Source of the DNA: an uncultured Mycoplasmatota bacterium
Lineage (GTDB): Bacteria; Bacillota_I; Bacilli_A; RF39; UBA660
Assembly (NCBI GenBank): GCA_900544625.1
Contig: UQVR01000019.1
Coordinates: 1 to 22,831, forward strand
Direction: 5' to 3'
DNA length: 22,831 nucleotides
Shown: positions 15,645-22,831 of the stretch, piece by piece
Position numbering within the stretch: position 1 is the first letter of the stretch
Layout: every line of letters begins with the position of its first letter
The notes under the pieces: generated by a model
Database searches by the model: none
The model's input: the letters and a program-made list of their open reading frames with translations, nothing else
Told to the model about the DNA's origin: nothing
Translations under genes and position numbers: made by a program

Positions 15645-18266
15645 TTACTTTAAACGTTTTAAAATTTCTTCAGGATTAATAATTTTTTGATCAAAATTAA
15701 CTGCATAAGTTTCTATTATGTTTTTAACAAAATTAATTCCTTCTTTTATTTTCATAGTTACTTTACAAAGGTTCCATCCTAAAGTTAATTGAATATCTTC
15801 TTCGGAATACTTTTTGCCATCTTTTAAACCAAAGTACATCATAAAAGGTTCTTTTACATCTTCTGGCATCATTTCAACTATATTTAAAAATAATACTTCT
15901 TCAGGACTCATGACTTTTTCTGGGACTTTTTTTTCTTTCTGATTTTTATATTTTTCTTTTAAGTCTTTTAATAAAAGCGTTAACCTTTTTGTTTCTATCA
16001 CATTTAAGGTATTTAAAAATGGTTCGTCTAAATTATGTCCAAAAGCTTTTTGAAGTAAATAATCATCCCTGATATCATTTGGTATTTCACAGTTTAATAT
16101 TTCTTTTAACGTTTTACGTAAATATGGTGTAGGCTCATTAACTTTTTTACGTAGATTTGGTAAATTGGCATATAAAACTTTTAAATCACTTTCACTTAAA
16201 GCGTTTAGTTTTAGTTCTTTTTCAAAATTATTTCCAAAAACTCTTATTAATACTTCGTAAAATTTTGTTTCTTTATTTAATGATCTAGCAATTATTGATA
16301 ATTCTTCTTTTGTTACTTGTAATAATTCCCAGAGATATTTGCCATCATATGTTTTTTTATTTTTGTTCTCACCTTTTTTTAAAGGCCAAAAATTTATCCT
16401 TTGAATTTTACTAGCCCAATTACTAAGTTTGCTATCTAAAAGATTTCTTTCTCTTGAATTTAACTTTTCAGAATTATATTTTTCCTTGCCACTAATTCCA
16501 AAAGATTTTACCATAATATCATAAATCATTGTAGTCTTATCTTGATTTTCCCAAAGATATGCAATTCTTTTATTTATTTCATCACGTTCTTCTTTATTAT
16601 ATGCTTTATTTAGTAATTCTTCTAGAGTTTTATTATTATCAACATTTTTAGGCCATTGTCTTAATTTATGTCTCCATCTTTCAAGTTTATTTAAAATTAA
16701 ATTATTTTCTCCGGAAGTAAAATCACTTTTATTATAGGGTTTTTTTCCATCTACCCCGAAGGCTTGAACCAATAGTCTGTTGATGATTGTGTTTTTCTCT
16801 TCTTCGTCCCAAATTATTTTTATTCTATGATTTGTTTTTTCGTACTCTTCACTTTCTTTTGGATAAGGATTTAATAACTCTTCTAGAGTATATAAAATTG
16901 GCATAATTCTTTCCATTTTATTTTTTCTGTATTCTTCTATTATATAATCTAAAATTGCTTTTATTTCTTTTTCCTCAAATACACTTTTAACTACTTTCTT
17001 ATTTAAACTGTATCCAAATTTTTCATGAATTATTTTTTTTGAACTATTATCTAGATTTTCCACTAGACTAAATATTTCGCTTTGAGGAATGTTTATATAT
17101 TCTAGCAGTGATTTTTTACTAACCTTTGATAAATCATACATTTTCTTTAATGCTTTTTTTTCTTTTTGACGAATTCTTTCTCTTGTTAAGCCAAAAACTT
17201 TACCAACTTCATCTAAGGTGTAATTATCAATAAAACGTAATATTATAATCTTTTTTTCTTGTTCATTTAAACCTGACATTAAATGGTTTATTGTAATATC
17301 ATCCACTACTTTGTCTTCAAATTCCCCACTTCTTAAAAAATTAAACATATTTTCTTGATCTTTATCATCACTATCTTTTGCGGGAGCATCTAGTGAGGTA
17401 TTTTCACTAAAACTTATGACTAAACTTGTTAGTTTTTTTAAATCCATTTCTAGATAATCTGCTAGTTCTTCTAAAGTTGGTTCACGATTTAATTTAATTG
17501 ATAATGTTTTAACAGCAGCTATATATTTATTGTAAATTCGATATTGCCCAGATGGAATTCTAATAGTTCTTCCTTTTTCTTCAATGGCTCTATTTATACT
17601 TTGCCTAATCCAACAAGTAGCATAAGTTGAGAATGCAAAACCCAAAGTCGGATCAAACTTTTCCATTGCCTTAATCATACCAAAGGTACCTTCGTTAACT
17701 AATTCATTTAATTCAATATTTGAGTGAATTCTTTTATTAGCAATACTTATAATAAGACGAATGTTTCCTTCAATAACTTGATTTTGATAAAAAACATATT
17801 TTTTTTCATACGCAGTTTTTTCTGAAAAATTTTCACTTTCTTCATATAATTTTTTATATTTTTGAAATTTTTCAATGTAGTTATTCGTTACACTTTTATC
17901 CATAATAGGAATTTCTCTGATTTCACTAAAGAATAAGTCATCAGAATATAAACATGTAGAATCTCCATAAGAATAATCAAGATTATCTTCCACTATTAAA
18001 TCTTTTATTGATGCATAACAAAAAATTATATCTCCATTTGTATCGCCAAACTTTTTATAGATTTCTTCTTCGCTATATTGTTTTTTTCCGTGTAAATAAG
18101 TAAATAAGTAATTATCTATAACTGAACTCTTATCAATTATTTTTTTTATAAATGTAAAAACATCTTCAATTTTATTTTTATTTAGAATATAACTTAAATA
18201 TTCAAGTTTCATTGTACCTGATTCCAATTTTTCTTCAATATCTTTTATAATTGTATCAAAATCCAT
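15645..18266 (-). CDS. Sigma-70 factor (RpoD-like core) with long repetitive C-terminal extension
   Basis: The protein has 873 residues. After an unusual N-terminal 110 residues, FFSEIREIPIM (112-122) resembles region 1.2. Region 2 is EGNIRLIISIANKR...FSTYATCWIRQSINRAI (166-228), with the -10-contacting RTIRIPSG. Region 3 is about 240-330. Region 4 is EKKIIILRFIDNYTLDEVGKVFGLTRERIRQKEKKALKKM (337-376), nearly canonical RpoD. About 500 more residues follow, made of degenerate units of 55-90 residues: roughly 386-447, 459-537, 547-625, 644-707, 719-772 and 791-847. Each has a leading [TYL]-L-x-E-[LI]-L-like helix, a [AVSK]-F-G or YFG turn and a closing basic helix. The last unit (PFMMYFGLKDGKKYSEEDIQLTLGW) resembles region 4 itself. 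It may be the primary sigma factor or a dedicated variant. It is divergent from sigK. GGGGGAA lies 6 bases before ATG. Confidence 0.85.
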   Translation of the reverse strand: MDFDTIIKDIEEKLESGTMKLEYLSYILNKNKIEDVFTFIKKIIDKSSVIDNYLFTYLHGKKQYSEEEIYKKFGDTNGDIIFCYASIKDLIVEDNLDYSYGDSTCLYSDDLFFSEIREIPIMDKSVTNNYIEKFQKYKKLYEESENFSEKTAYEKKYVFYQNQVIEGNIRLIISIANKRIHSNIELNELVNEGTFGMIKAMEKFDPTLGFAFSTYATCWIRQSINRAIEEKGRTIRIPSGQYRIYNKYIAAVKTLSIKLNREPTLEELADYLEMDLKKLTSLVISFSENTSLDAPAKDSDDKDQENMFNFLRSGEFEDKVVDDITINHLMSGLNEQEKKIIILRFIDNYTLDEVGKVFGLTRERIRQKEKKALKKMYDLSKVSKKSLLEYINIPQSEIFSLVENLDNSSKKIIHEKFGYSLNKKVVKSVFEEKEIKAILDYIIEEYRKNKMERIMPILYTLEELLNPYPKESEEYEKTNHRIKIIWDEEEKNTIINRLLVQAFGVDGKKPYNKSDFTSGENNLILNKLERWRHKLRQWPKNVDNNKTLEELLNKAYNKEERDEINKRIAYLWENQDKTTMIYDIMVKSFGISGKEKYNSEKLNSRERNLLDSKLSNWASKIQRINFWPLKKGENKNKKTYDGKYLWELLQVTKEELSIIARSLNKETKFYEVLIRVFGNNFEKELKLNALSESDLKVLYANLPNLRKKVNEPTPYLRKTLKEILNCEIPNDIRDDYLLQKAFGHNLDEPFLNTLNVIETKRLTLLLKDLKEKYKNQKEKKVPEKVMSPEEVLFLNIVEMMPEDVKEPFMMYFGLKDGKKYSEEDIQLTLGWNLCKVTMKIKEGINFVKNIIETYAVNFDQKIINPEEILKRLK

Positions 18267-18271
18267 AATTA

Positions 18272-18317
18272 TTCCCCCGATGAGACTTATTATAACATAA
18301 ATACATAATATTTTGTA
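18272..18317 (-). promoter_or_regulatory. Promoter and 5' leader motif of the large sigma gene
   Basis: A perfect TATAAT (18294-18289) with a TG at the extended -10 position. The -35 site TACAAA (18317-18312, 17-base spacer) is weak. CATCGGGGGAA (18282-18272) starts 6 bases after the -10, at the expected mRNA 5' end. It repeats exactly the leader of the gene at 3172. Confidence 0.6.
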
Positions 18318-18343
18318 TATAATTTTATAAAGAAGGAATTTTT

Positions 18344-19039
18344 ATGTTTTTTAATTTATTAAATCTTATTAAAGATATGCTTTTTTTCACAGGATCATAT
18401 TCAAATAATGTTTTTCCTGAGCCATTATCAAATAAAGAAGAGGAAGAATGTATTTCTAAAATGCTAAATGGTGATAATTTAGCAAGGAATAAATTAATAG
18501 AACATAATTTGAGACTAGTTGCTCATATTGTAAAACGTTTTGATGTTAAAGATGTTGATACTGATGATTTAATTAGTATAGGCACAATTGGGTTAATTAA
18601 AGGAATTGATACTTATAAAAATAACAAAAAAACTAAAATTACCACTTATGCAGCAAGATGTATTCAAAATGAAATTTTAATGTACTTTAGAAGTCAAAAG
18701 AAGATTGGACCTACAGTATCTTTAAACGATGCCATTGGACACGATAAAGAAGGAAATGATATTAACTTAATTGATGTTATTAAAGATAAAGATGTTGATT
18801 TATTTGATGATCTTGATTTAAAAAACAATATTTCTTTATTAGAAAAATATTTGAAATTACTAAATAAAAGGGAAAAAGAAATTATTATTAAAAGATATGG
18901 ACTTAATAATACTAAAGATATGACTCAAAAAGAAATTGCTGATGATCTTAAAATTTCAAGAAGCTATGTTTCTAGAATAGAAAAAAGAGCACTTACTAAA
19001 ATGCTCACAGAATTTATTAAAAATAAAAATATAGATTAA
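18344..19039 (+). CDS. sigK: Sporulation sigma factor, sigma-K type
   Basis: Late mother-cell sigma factor of sporulation in the known family. It has 231 residues, close to the 241 of Bacillus subtilis. The hydrophobic N-terminus (about 1-20) followed by NNVFPEPLS matches the pro-sequence region that SpoIVFB removes. Family blocks: GDNLARNKLIEHNLRLVAHIVKRF, DLISIGTIGLIKGID, TTYAARCIQNEILMYFR, DKEGNDINLIDV and the region 4 helix-turn-helix QKEIADDLKISRSYVSRIEKRALTKM. The gene is continuous, so no skin-type interruption is seen. GAAGGAA (18332-18338) precedes ATG. CATAATATT (18304-18312) resembles the CATAnnnTA -10 of sigma-E/sigma-K promoters, but no clear -35 was found. The stop overlaps the convergent FNT gene. 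sigG, sigE and sigF are related but fit less well at the N-terminus. Confidence 0.92.
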   Translation: MFFNLLNLIKDMLFFTGSYSNNVFPEPLSNKEEEECISKMLNGDNLARNKLIEHNLRLVAHIVKRFDVKDVDTDDLISIGTIGLIKGIDTYKNNKKTKITTYAARCIQNEILMYFRSQKKIGPTVSLNDAIGHDKEGNDINLIDVIKDKDVDLFDDLDLKNNISLLEKYLKLLNKREKEIIIKRYGLNNTKDMTQKEIADDLKISRSYVSRIEKRALTKMLTEFIKNKNID

Positions 19040-19650
19040 TTATCTTTAATAACTAAATTACATAGTGGTATTATAAAACTACCTATAGAATTACCTAGGA
19101 CCATTATTCCAGTGTATCCTAGAGTTTTAAGTGACCAGATGTCCGCAACAGAAAAATAATACATATTAGCAATACAGTGTTCAAATCCACAAAGTATGAA
19201 TACTGTAACACCTAAATAAACAACTAAATACTTGCCAAAATCTGTTTGTTTTTTAAAACCATTTACAGCATAGTACATTAATAATCCACAGAAAATTGAT
19301 AATATAAATATACTTAAAATATTATCATTTAATTTAGTATTTGCTAATATTAAAGATTTTTCATAAATTTTATCATAAATTCTTGTATATCTTAAAATAA
19401 AACCAACACTACAAGCACCAATAAAGTTACCTATTAATGTAATTATCAATTCTTTTATATATTTTAAATTAAAATTAGTTATTAAATAACCTATTTTTCC
19501 AGTATAAAGATTTAAATTATAAATAAGTACTCCGAATAAACCAATAGAAAATAGTGATGCACCAATAACTTTATTTTCTATTGATAAAAATACTGTTCCC
19601 CCTATAGCAATCATAATTCCTGCTAAAAAACTTTTAAATAATATTTTCAA
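19036..19650 (-). CDS. FNT-family (formate/nitrite) channel, short form
   Basis: An integral membrane protein of 204 residues with about six hydrophobic segments. SFLAGIMIAIGG (7-18) and GFEHCIANMYYF (155-166) with pore His158, plus LGNSIGSF (185-192), are family hallmarks. FNT channels pass formate, nitrite, lactate or hydrosulfide as pentamers; the substrate here is undecided. It is shorter than the usual 250-280 residues, mainly at the N-terminus. The start is TTG at 19650, chosen because AGAGGT lies 8 bases before it. The upstream stop (TAG) ends 2 bases earlier, so translation is coupled to the 107-residue gene. The stop shares TTAA with the sigK stop, and no terminator lies between the two convergent genes. 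Confidence 0.85.
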   Translation of the reverse strand: MKILFKSFLAGIMIAIGGTVFLSIENKVIGASLFSIGLFGVLIYNLNLYTGKIGYLITNFNLKYIKELIITLIGNFIGACSVGFILRYTRIYDKIYEKSLILANTKLNDNILSIFILSIFCGLLMYYAVNGFKKQTDFGKYLVVYLGVTVFILCGFEHCIANMYYFSVADIWSLKTLGYTGIMVLGNSIGSFIIPLCNLVIKDN

Positions 19651-19652
19651 CT

Positions 19653-19976
19653 CTATCTACCTCTTTTTAATAAATCTACATAGCAAATATAAATTGTTTC
19701 ATATTCATTATTTTCATTTTTTTCTGATACTTGTTTAATCATGTCAACATTATGTCCTTCACTTTTTAGAGATAGCTTTAATAAACTCATATAATCTAAA
19801 AGTTTTATTTCTCTTAATCTTTTAAAGCTTTTACCATGACAATCAAGGGTATCAGTTATAGTGTATCCGTACATATTAGAATTTAATTTTGCATCAACTA
19901 TGTTTGAAATTGTTCTTAAATATTTTGCAATTATTTCATTTGCTTCATTTTCACTTAGTTTAATTGCATTAACCAT
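19653..19976 (-). CDS. Unknown small protein coupled to the FNT gene
   Basis: The protein has 107 residues, beginning MVNAIKLSENEANEIIAKYL. It is acidic/basic and probably cytosolic; no known motif is seen apart from a single CHG (around residue 46). A longer frame opens with ATG at 19988, but GGAGGG inside that stretch is the natural ribosome site for the ATG at 19976. The gene ends 2 bases before the TTG start of the FNT channel and follows the khpA terminator, so it forms a two-gene unit with FNT. No promoter could be fixed. Confidence 0.55.
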   Translation of the reverse strand: MVNAIKLSENEANEIIAKYLRTISNIVDAKLNSNMYGYTITDTLDCHGKSFKRLREIKLLDYMSLLKLSLKSEGHNVDMIKQVSEKNENNEYETIYICYVDLLKRGR

Positions 19977-19995
19977 TTGACCCTCCATTTTGTAG

Positions 19996-20019
19996 AAAAA
20001 AACTAAGTATTTCTACTTA
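19996..20019 (-). terminator. Terminator of the rpsP-khpA operon
   Basis: TAAGTA-GAAA-TACTTA on the minus strand (20019-20004), a 6-bp stem with a GAAA loop, then a tail with seven T (20002-19996). It begins 3 bases after the khpA stop. Confidence 0.8.
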
Positions 20020-20021
20020 AT

Positions 20022-20264
20022 TTAAAATGCCTCAATATTTAATTTAATTTTATGCATTTTATGAATGTAAGCATAGGCATAAACCAAAGTTCTTAGGGCA
20101 TGTGCATTTTTACCACCCTTACCTATTACATATTTCATTTGATCTTCTGGAACCATTACTTCAATTATTTTAGTTTCATCTTCCATAAATTCTTCAACTT
20201 TAATCATTTCAGGGTCTTCCACAAGACTTTTAACTAAATATTCAGTATATTCTACTATATTCAT
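20022..20264 (-). CDS. khpA: KH-domain RNA-binding protein KhpA
   Basis: The protein has 80 residues. A single KH domain carries the GxxG loop as IGKGGKNA (47-54), which contacts single-stranded RNA. The length and position directly after rpsP (ATG 2 bases past the rpsP stop) are those of khpA/ylqC in Bacillota. KhpA works with KhpB in RNA chaperoning and control of cell elongation in streptococci. The ribosome site GGTAA is weak and overlaps the rpsP stop, so translation is probably coupled. Confidence 0.93.
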   Translation of the reverse strand: MNIVEYTEYLVKSLVEDPEMIKVEEFMEDETKIIEVMVPEDQMKYVIGKGGKNAHALRTLVYAYAYIHKMHKIKLNIEAF

Positions 20265-20266
20265 AA

Positions 20267-20539
20267 TTATTTACCTTTTTTTGCATCATTAAATGCTTTT
20301 AATATACCTTCATTTTTGAAGATTGCTTTTACTGTATCAGTTGGTTGTGCTCCATTTGCTAACCATTTTAATGCTACTTCTTTATTAATAGAAATTTCAG
20401 CTGGATTTGCAATTGGATTGTATGTACCTACTGTTTCAATAAATCTTCCATCTCTTGGAAATCTTGCATCAGCAGCAACAATACGATAGAATGGTTTTTG
20501 TTTTGAACCCATTCTTTTAAGTCTTAATTTAACAGCCAT
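20267..20539 (-). CDS. rpsP: 30S ribosomal protein S16
   Basis: The protein has 90 residues, the normal bS16 length. MAVKLRLKRMGSKQKPFYRIVAADARFPRDGRFIETVGTYNP is the classical N-terminal signature. The C-terminal part (VALKWLANGAQPTDTV) is complete. AGGAGG lies 8 bases before ATG, the strongest ribosome site in the window. The promoter at 20570-20598 is embedded in the terminator of the upstream RNA. khpA follows in the same operon; the usual rimM-trmD-rplS genes are not next to it here. Confidence 0.97.
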   Translation of the reverse strand: MAVKLRLKRMGSKQKPFYRIVAADARFPRDGRFIETVGTYNPIANPAEISINKEVALKWLANGAQPTDTVKAIFKNEGILKAFNDAKKGK

Positions 20540-20569
20540 TTTTCTTTCCTCCTTTAAATAACTAAAACT

Positions 20570-20598
20570 ATATTACCATATAAAAATATATGTGTCAA
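20570..20598 (-). promoter_or_regulatory. Promoter of rpsP-khpA
   Basis: A perfect TTGACA (20598-20593), 17-base spacer and TAATAT (20575-20570). The -35 hexamer is part of the 3' arm of the preceding terminator hairpin. Confidence 0.75.
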
Positions 20599-20620
20599 CT
20601 CTTTTTTGTTGACACATATA
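20582..20620 (-). terminator. Strong terminator of the structured RNA
   Basis: A perfect 13-bp stem (TATATGTGTCAAC / GTTGACACATATA, loop 20607-20600) followed by T5 on the minus strand. It separates the G+C-rich RNA from rpsP. Confidence 0.9.
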
Positions 20621-20627
20621 ATGTTTT

Positions 20628-20799
20628 GATTACGCACTAGATGGAGGATCTTAACTCCCACCAGCCACGCTAACCAATGCTTATCTTGCTACCAAAGCTA
20701 TGAGTAAATCTTTAGTTCCTACCACTCCAGCAAAGTTTTGCACGGCTTGCCTAGCACGCGGACGAGCTTCAGGCCAGCATTGTAGTTGTACACGTAACC
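20628..20799 (-). ncRNA. Structured non-coding RNA, family not assigned
   Basis: About 48% G+C by hand count, against very A+T-rich surroundings, and without an ORF. A closing helix pairs GGTTACGTGT (20799-20790) with the end at GTGCGTAATC (20637-20628), 10 bp with wobbles. Inside it CAATGCT (20782-20776) pairs perfectly with AGCATTG (20681-20675). A hairpin is built from GCCT/AGC and GCT/AGGC (20774-20749), another from GAGT/ACTC (20726-20702 region), and a last from TGGGAG/CTCCA (20661-20643). A terminator follows directly. The hallmark sequences of RNase P RNA, tmRNA and the SRP GGAA domain were not found. 6S RNA, the raiA motif RNA or a new class remain possible. The 5' end is uncertain and may extend to about 20900. 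Confidence 0.7.
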
Positions 20800-20843
20800 A
20801 TAGGTAGACACATTAATTACAATGTACGAAAAGTAAAATCTAT

Positions 20844-20898
20844 GTGAACAAACTATCAAAAATTTCAAATTTACTATTGAATTTTAATAGTTAGTCAC
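20844..20898 (-). other. Long A+T-rich hairpin upstream of the structured RNA
   Basis: On the minus strand GTGACTAACTATTAAAATT (20898-20880) pairs with a segment ending at 20844 (GTGA/TCAC, AACTAT/ATAGTT, AAAATT/AATTTT) with small bulges. It could be a 5' domain of the RNA transcript or a separate element. The promoter is unclear: TTGTGA (20964-20959) with TATTAA 17 bases on is a weak option. Confidence 0.4.
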
Positions 20899-20949
20899 CT
20901 AATTACAATATCACGTGCAGATATTTTACCTTATATTAATATAAAAACC

Positions 20950-20985
20950 AAAAAAGCGTCACAACGCATACGCAATTTGACGCTT
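20950..20985 (-). terminator. Terminator of clpB
   Basis: AAGCGTCA (20985-20978) pairs with TGACGCTT (20961-20954); the inner GCGTATGC part can add pairs, and six T follow. It starts 7 bases after the clpB stop. Confidence 0.9.
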
Positions 20986-20992
20986 CTTTAAT

Positions 20993-22831
20993 TTATTTAT
21001 TAGTTATGATAAATTTATTATCTTTTATATCTACTATTAGAGTTGTACCAACTTTCATATTTTCATCAATTAATTTATGAGCTATTAAGTTTTCAATATT
21101 TTTAGTAATATATCTTTTTATTGGACGAGCTCCATATCTTGGATCGTATGCTTCTTCGATAATTTTCTCTCTAACAGTATTTGTTATTTCTACACGAATG
21201 TAATTTTGTTGCAATCTATCATTTAATTCTTTAATAACTTTATCAACGATTTCACCAATTACATCTTGTTTTAGAGAATTAAAGACAATTATTTCATCAA
21301 TTCTGTTTATAAGCTCTGGTCTGAATGTATTTTTTAGTTCATTCATTACAAGTTCGTTAGCATTATCTTCATTATCTAGAATATATTCACTACCTAGATT
21401 ACTTGTCATGATTATAATTGTATTTTTAAAATCTACTAAACGACCTTGGCTATCTGTAAGTCTTCCATCATCTAGTATTTGAAGTAAAATATTAAATACA
21501 TCTTTGTGAGCTTTTTCTATTTCATCAAATAAGACAATACTATATGGATTTCTTCTTACAGCTTCAGTTAATTCTCCACCTTCATCATATCCAACGTATC
21601 CTGGAGGAGCTCCGACTAGACGTGAAACATTAAATGATTCCATATATTCTGAACAGTCAATTCTTATCATGTGTCTTTCATCATCAAATAGTTCATAAGC
21701 TAATGATTTAGCAACTTCAGTTTTACCTACCCCTGTTGGTCCTAGGAATATGAATGAACCAATTGGTTTATTTGGGTCTTTAATGCCACTTCTGGCTCTG
21801 ATAATTGCTTCACTAACAAGTTTTAAAGCATTATCTTGACCTATAACACGTGTTTTTAGTCTATCAAATAGATGTAATAATTTATCTTTTTCACTACTTA
21901 CTAGTTTTGATACTGGAATATGTGTCCATCTAGAAATAATACCTGCGATAGATTCTTCATCTACAACATCTGATAAAATATTACTCTTGTTTTCTTCTTG
22001 AAGTTTCTTTAATTCTTGTTCCAAAGCTGGAATTTTACCATGACGAAGCATTGCACTTTTTTCAAGATCATAGTTGTTTTCAGCTTGTGCTAAAGCGAAT
22101 TTAGCTTGTTCAAGTTCTTCCTTTTTCTTATTTATTTCAGTTTTTGCCATCTTTTCGCTTTCCCACTTGCTTCTTAAATCAGCTTCTTTTTCTTTCATCG
22201 TAACAAGACTTTCATCTATTTCATCAATTCTTTTCTTGCTTATATCATCTTTTTCTTTCTTTAATGCTTGTCTTTCAATTTCTAAACTCATTATTTTTCT
22301 AGTAAGTTCATCTAGTTCAACAGGCATTGATTCAAGTTGCATTTTGATTGTAGCACATGCTTCATCTACTAAATCTATGGCTTTATCTGGTAAAAATCTA
22401 TCTGTTATATATCTATCAGATAAAGTTGCTGCCGAAACTAGGGCACTATCTTTTATTGTAACTCCATGAAATATTTCAAATCTTTCTTTTAGTCCACGAA
22501 GAATAGTGATTGTATCTGTAACATTTGGTTCACTTACTAAAACTTTTTGAAATCTTCTTTCTAGAGCTCCATCTTTTTCAATATATTTACGATATTCATT
22601 TAGGGTTGTTGCTCCGATTACATGAATTTCCCCACGAGCTAGCATTGGTTTTAACATATTTGAGACATCCATGGCTCCGTCTCCACCTGAACCTACGATC
22701 ATGTGAATTTCATCAATAAACATAATGATATTACCATCAGAATCTTTTATTTCTTTTAAGACAGCTTTTAATCTTTCTTCAAATTCACCACGATATTTAG
22801 CCCCCGCTACTAAGGCACCTAAGTCAAGTTC
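20993..22831 (-). CDS. clpB: ATP-dependent disaggregase ClpB, 5' partial
   Basis: Hsp100 chaperone that, with DnaK, pulls proteins out of aggregates. The visible 612 codons run off the right edge; the first ATG (22723) is internal, since ELDLGALVAGAKYRGEFEERLKAV upstream is typical ClpB. Seen in order: end of NBD1 with Walker B MFIDEIH, the coiled-coil M-domain (residues about 150-260 of the visible part, SLEIERQALKKEKDD...LEQELKKLQEEN), which separates ClpB from ClpC/ClpA, then NBD2 with Walker A GPTGVGKTEVAKSLA, Walker B IVLFDEIEKAHKDV and sensor MTSNLGSE. The C-terminal domain contains the typical YDPRYGARPIKRYI. NBD1 Walker A, the N-domain and any CtsR/HrcA control region lie outside the window. 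Confidence 0.97.
   Translation of the reverse strand, partial: ELDLGALVAGAKYRGEFEERLKAVLKEIKDSDGNIIMFIDEIHMIVGSGGDGAMDVSNMLKPMLARGEIHVIGATTLNEYRKYIEKDGALERRFQKVLVSEPNVTDTITILRGLKERFEIFHGVTIKDSALVSAATLSDRYITDRFLPDKAIDLVDEACATIKMQLESMPVELDELTRKIMSLEIERQALKKEKDDISKKRIDEIDESLVTMKEKEADLRSKWESEKMAKTEINKKKEELEQAKFALAQAENNYDLEKSAMLRHGKIPALEQELKKLQEENKSNILSDVVDEESIAGIISRWTHIPVSKLVSSEKDKLLHLFDRLKTRVIGQDNALKLVSEAIIRARSGIKDPNKPIGSFIFLGPTGVGKTEVAKSLAYELFDDERHMIRIDCSEYMESFNVSRLVGAPPGYVGYDEGGELTEAVRRNPYSIVLFDEIEKAHKDVFNILLQILDDGRLTDSQGRLVDFKNTIIIMTSNLGSEYILDNEDNANELVMNELKNTFRPELINRIDEIIVFNSLKQDVIGEIVDKVIKELNDRLQQNYIRVEITNTVREKIIEEAYDPRYGARPIKRYITKNIENLIAHKLIDENMKVGTTLIVDIKDNKFIITNK

Noticed and set aside
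20628..20799. Naming the structured RNA as SRP RNA, RNase P RNA or tmRNA
   Set aside because: The SRP GGAA-type tetraloop domain, the RNase P GAGGAAAGTCC block and the tmRNA tRNA-like ends are not present on either strand.
22074..22469. 131-codon plus-strand ORF opposite clpB
   Set aside because: It is antisense to the M-domain of an unmistakable clpB, has low-complexity Ser/Phe-rich content and no ribosome site.
1..22831. CRISPR arrays, rRNA genes or complete insertion sequences
   Set aside because: No regularly spaced repeats, rRNA signatures or transposase genes were seen on either strand.

Overview
The window is very A+T-rich, with standard code-11 genes: TGA is used as a stop (for example at the ends of polA and of the truncated recombinase) and Trp is TGG. 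Shine-Dalgarno sites are strong, there is a T-box leader, and there is a sporulation sigma factor of the sigma-K type with its pro-sequence. Together these point to a low-GC Bacillota, most likely an uncultured member of class Bacilli with sporulating ancestry. This is inferred from gene content; no species can be named.

Region 1 (1-2600) looks accessory. It holds the end of a protein-kinase/phosphotransferase-like gene, a small zinc-ribbon protein, a serine recombinase missing its C-terminal half, and a small unknown gene. The recombinase breaks off inside a row of four inverted repeats. It sits behind a consensus promoter, a 19-codon leader ORF and an attenuator-like hairpin. A tRNA-Arg(CCG) closes the region.

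Region 2 (2700-10600, all minus strand) has a small unknown gene and an isoleucyl-tRNA synthetase under a T-box. Upstream of these is a four-gene operon: an MBOAT O-acyltransferase, its SGNH partner, an unknown protein and a possible ADP-ribosyltransferase-fold protein.

Region 3 (10600-18270, minus strand) runs from a sigma-70 factor with a long repetitive C-terminal extension into polA, mutM and a membrane-anchored serpin. The last three genes are separated by 9-bp gaps and end in one terminator.

Region 4 (18340-22831) starts with sigK, divergent from the large sigma gene and convergent with a short FNT-family channel; their stop codons overlap. Then come an unknown gene, khpA and rpsP (one operon), a G+C-rich structured RNA locus with its own terminator, and the 3' part of clpB.

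The strongest candidates for something new are the large sigma factor with about six degenerate repeats that resemble sigma region 4, and the unassigned structured RNA between clpB and rpsP. Also notable are the IleRS2 with a GLHH (GXHH-type) signature motif, the serpin co-transcribed with DNA-repair genes, and an identical 11-base leader at the predicted mRNA 5' ends of two unlinked genes.
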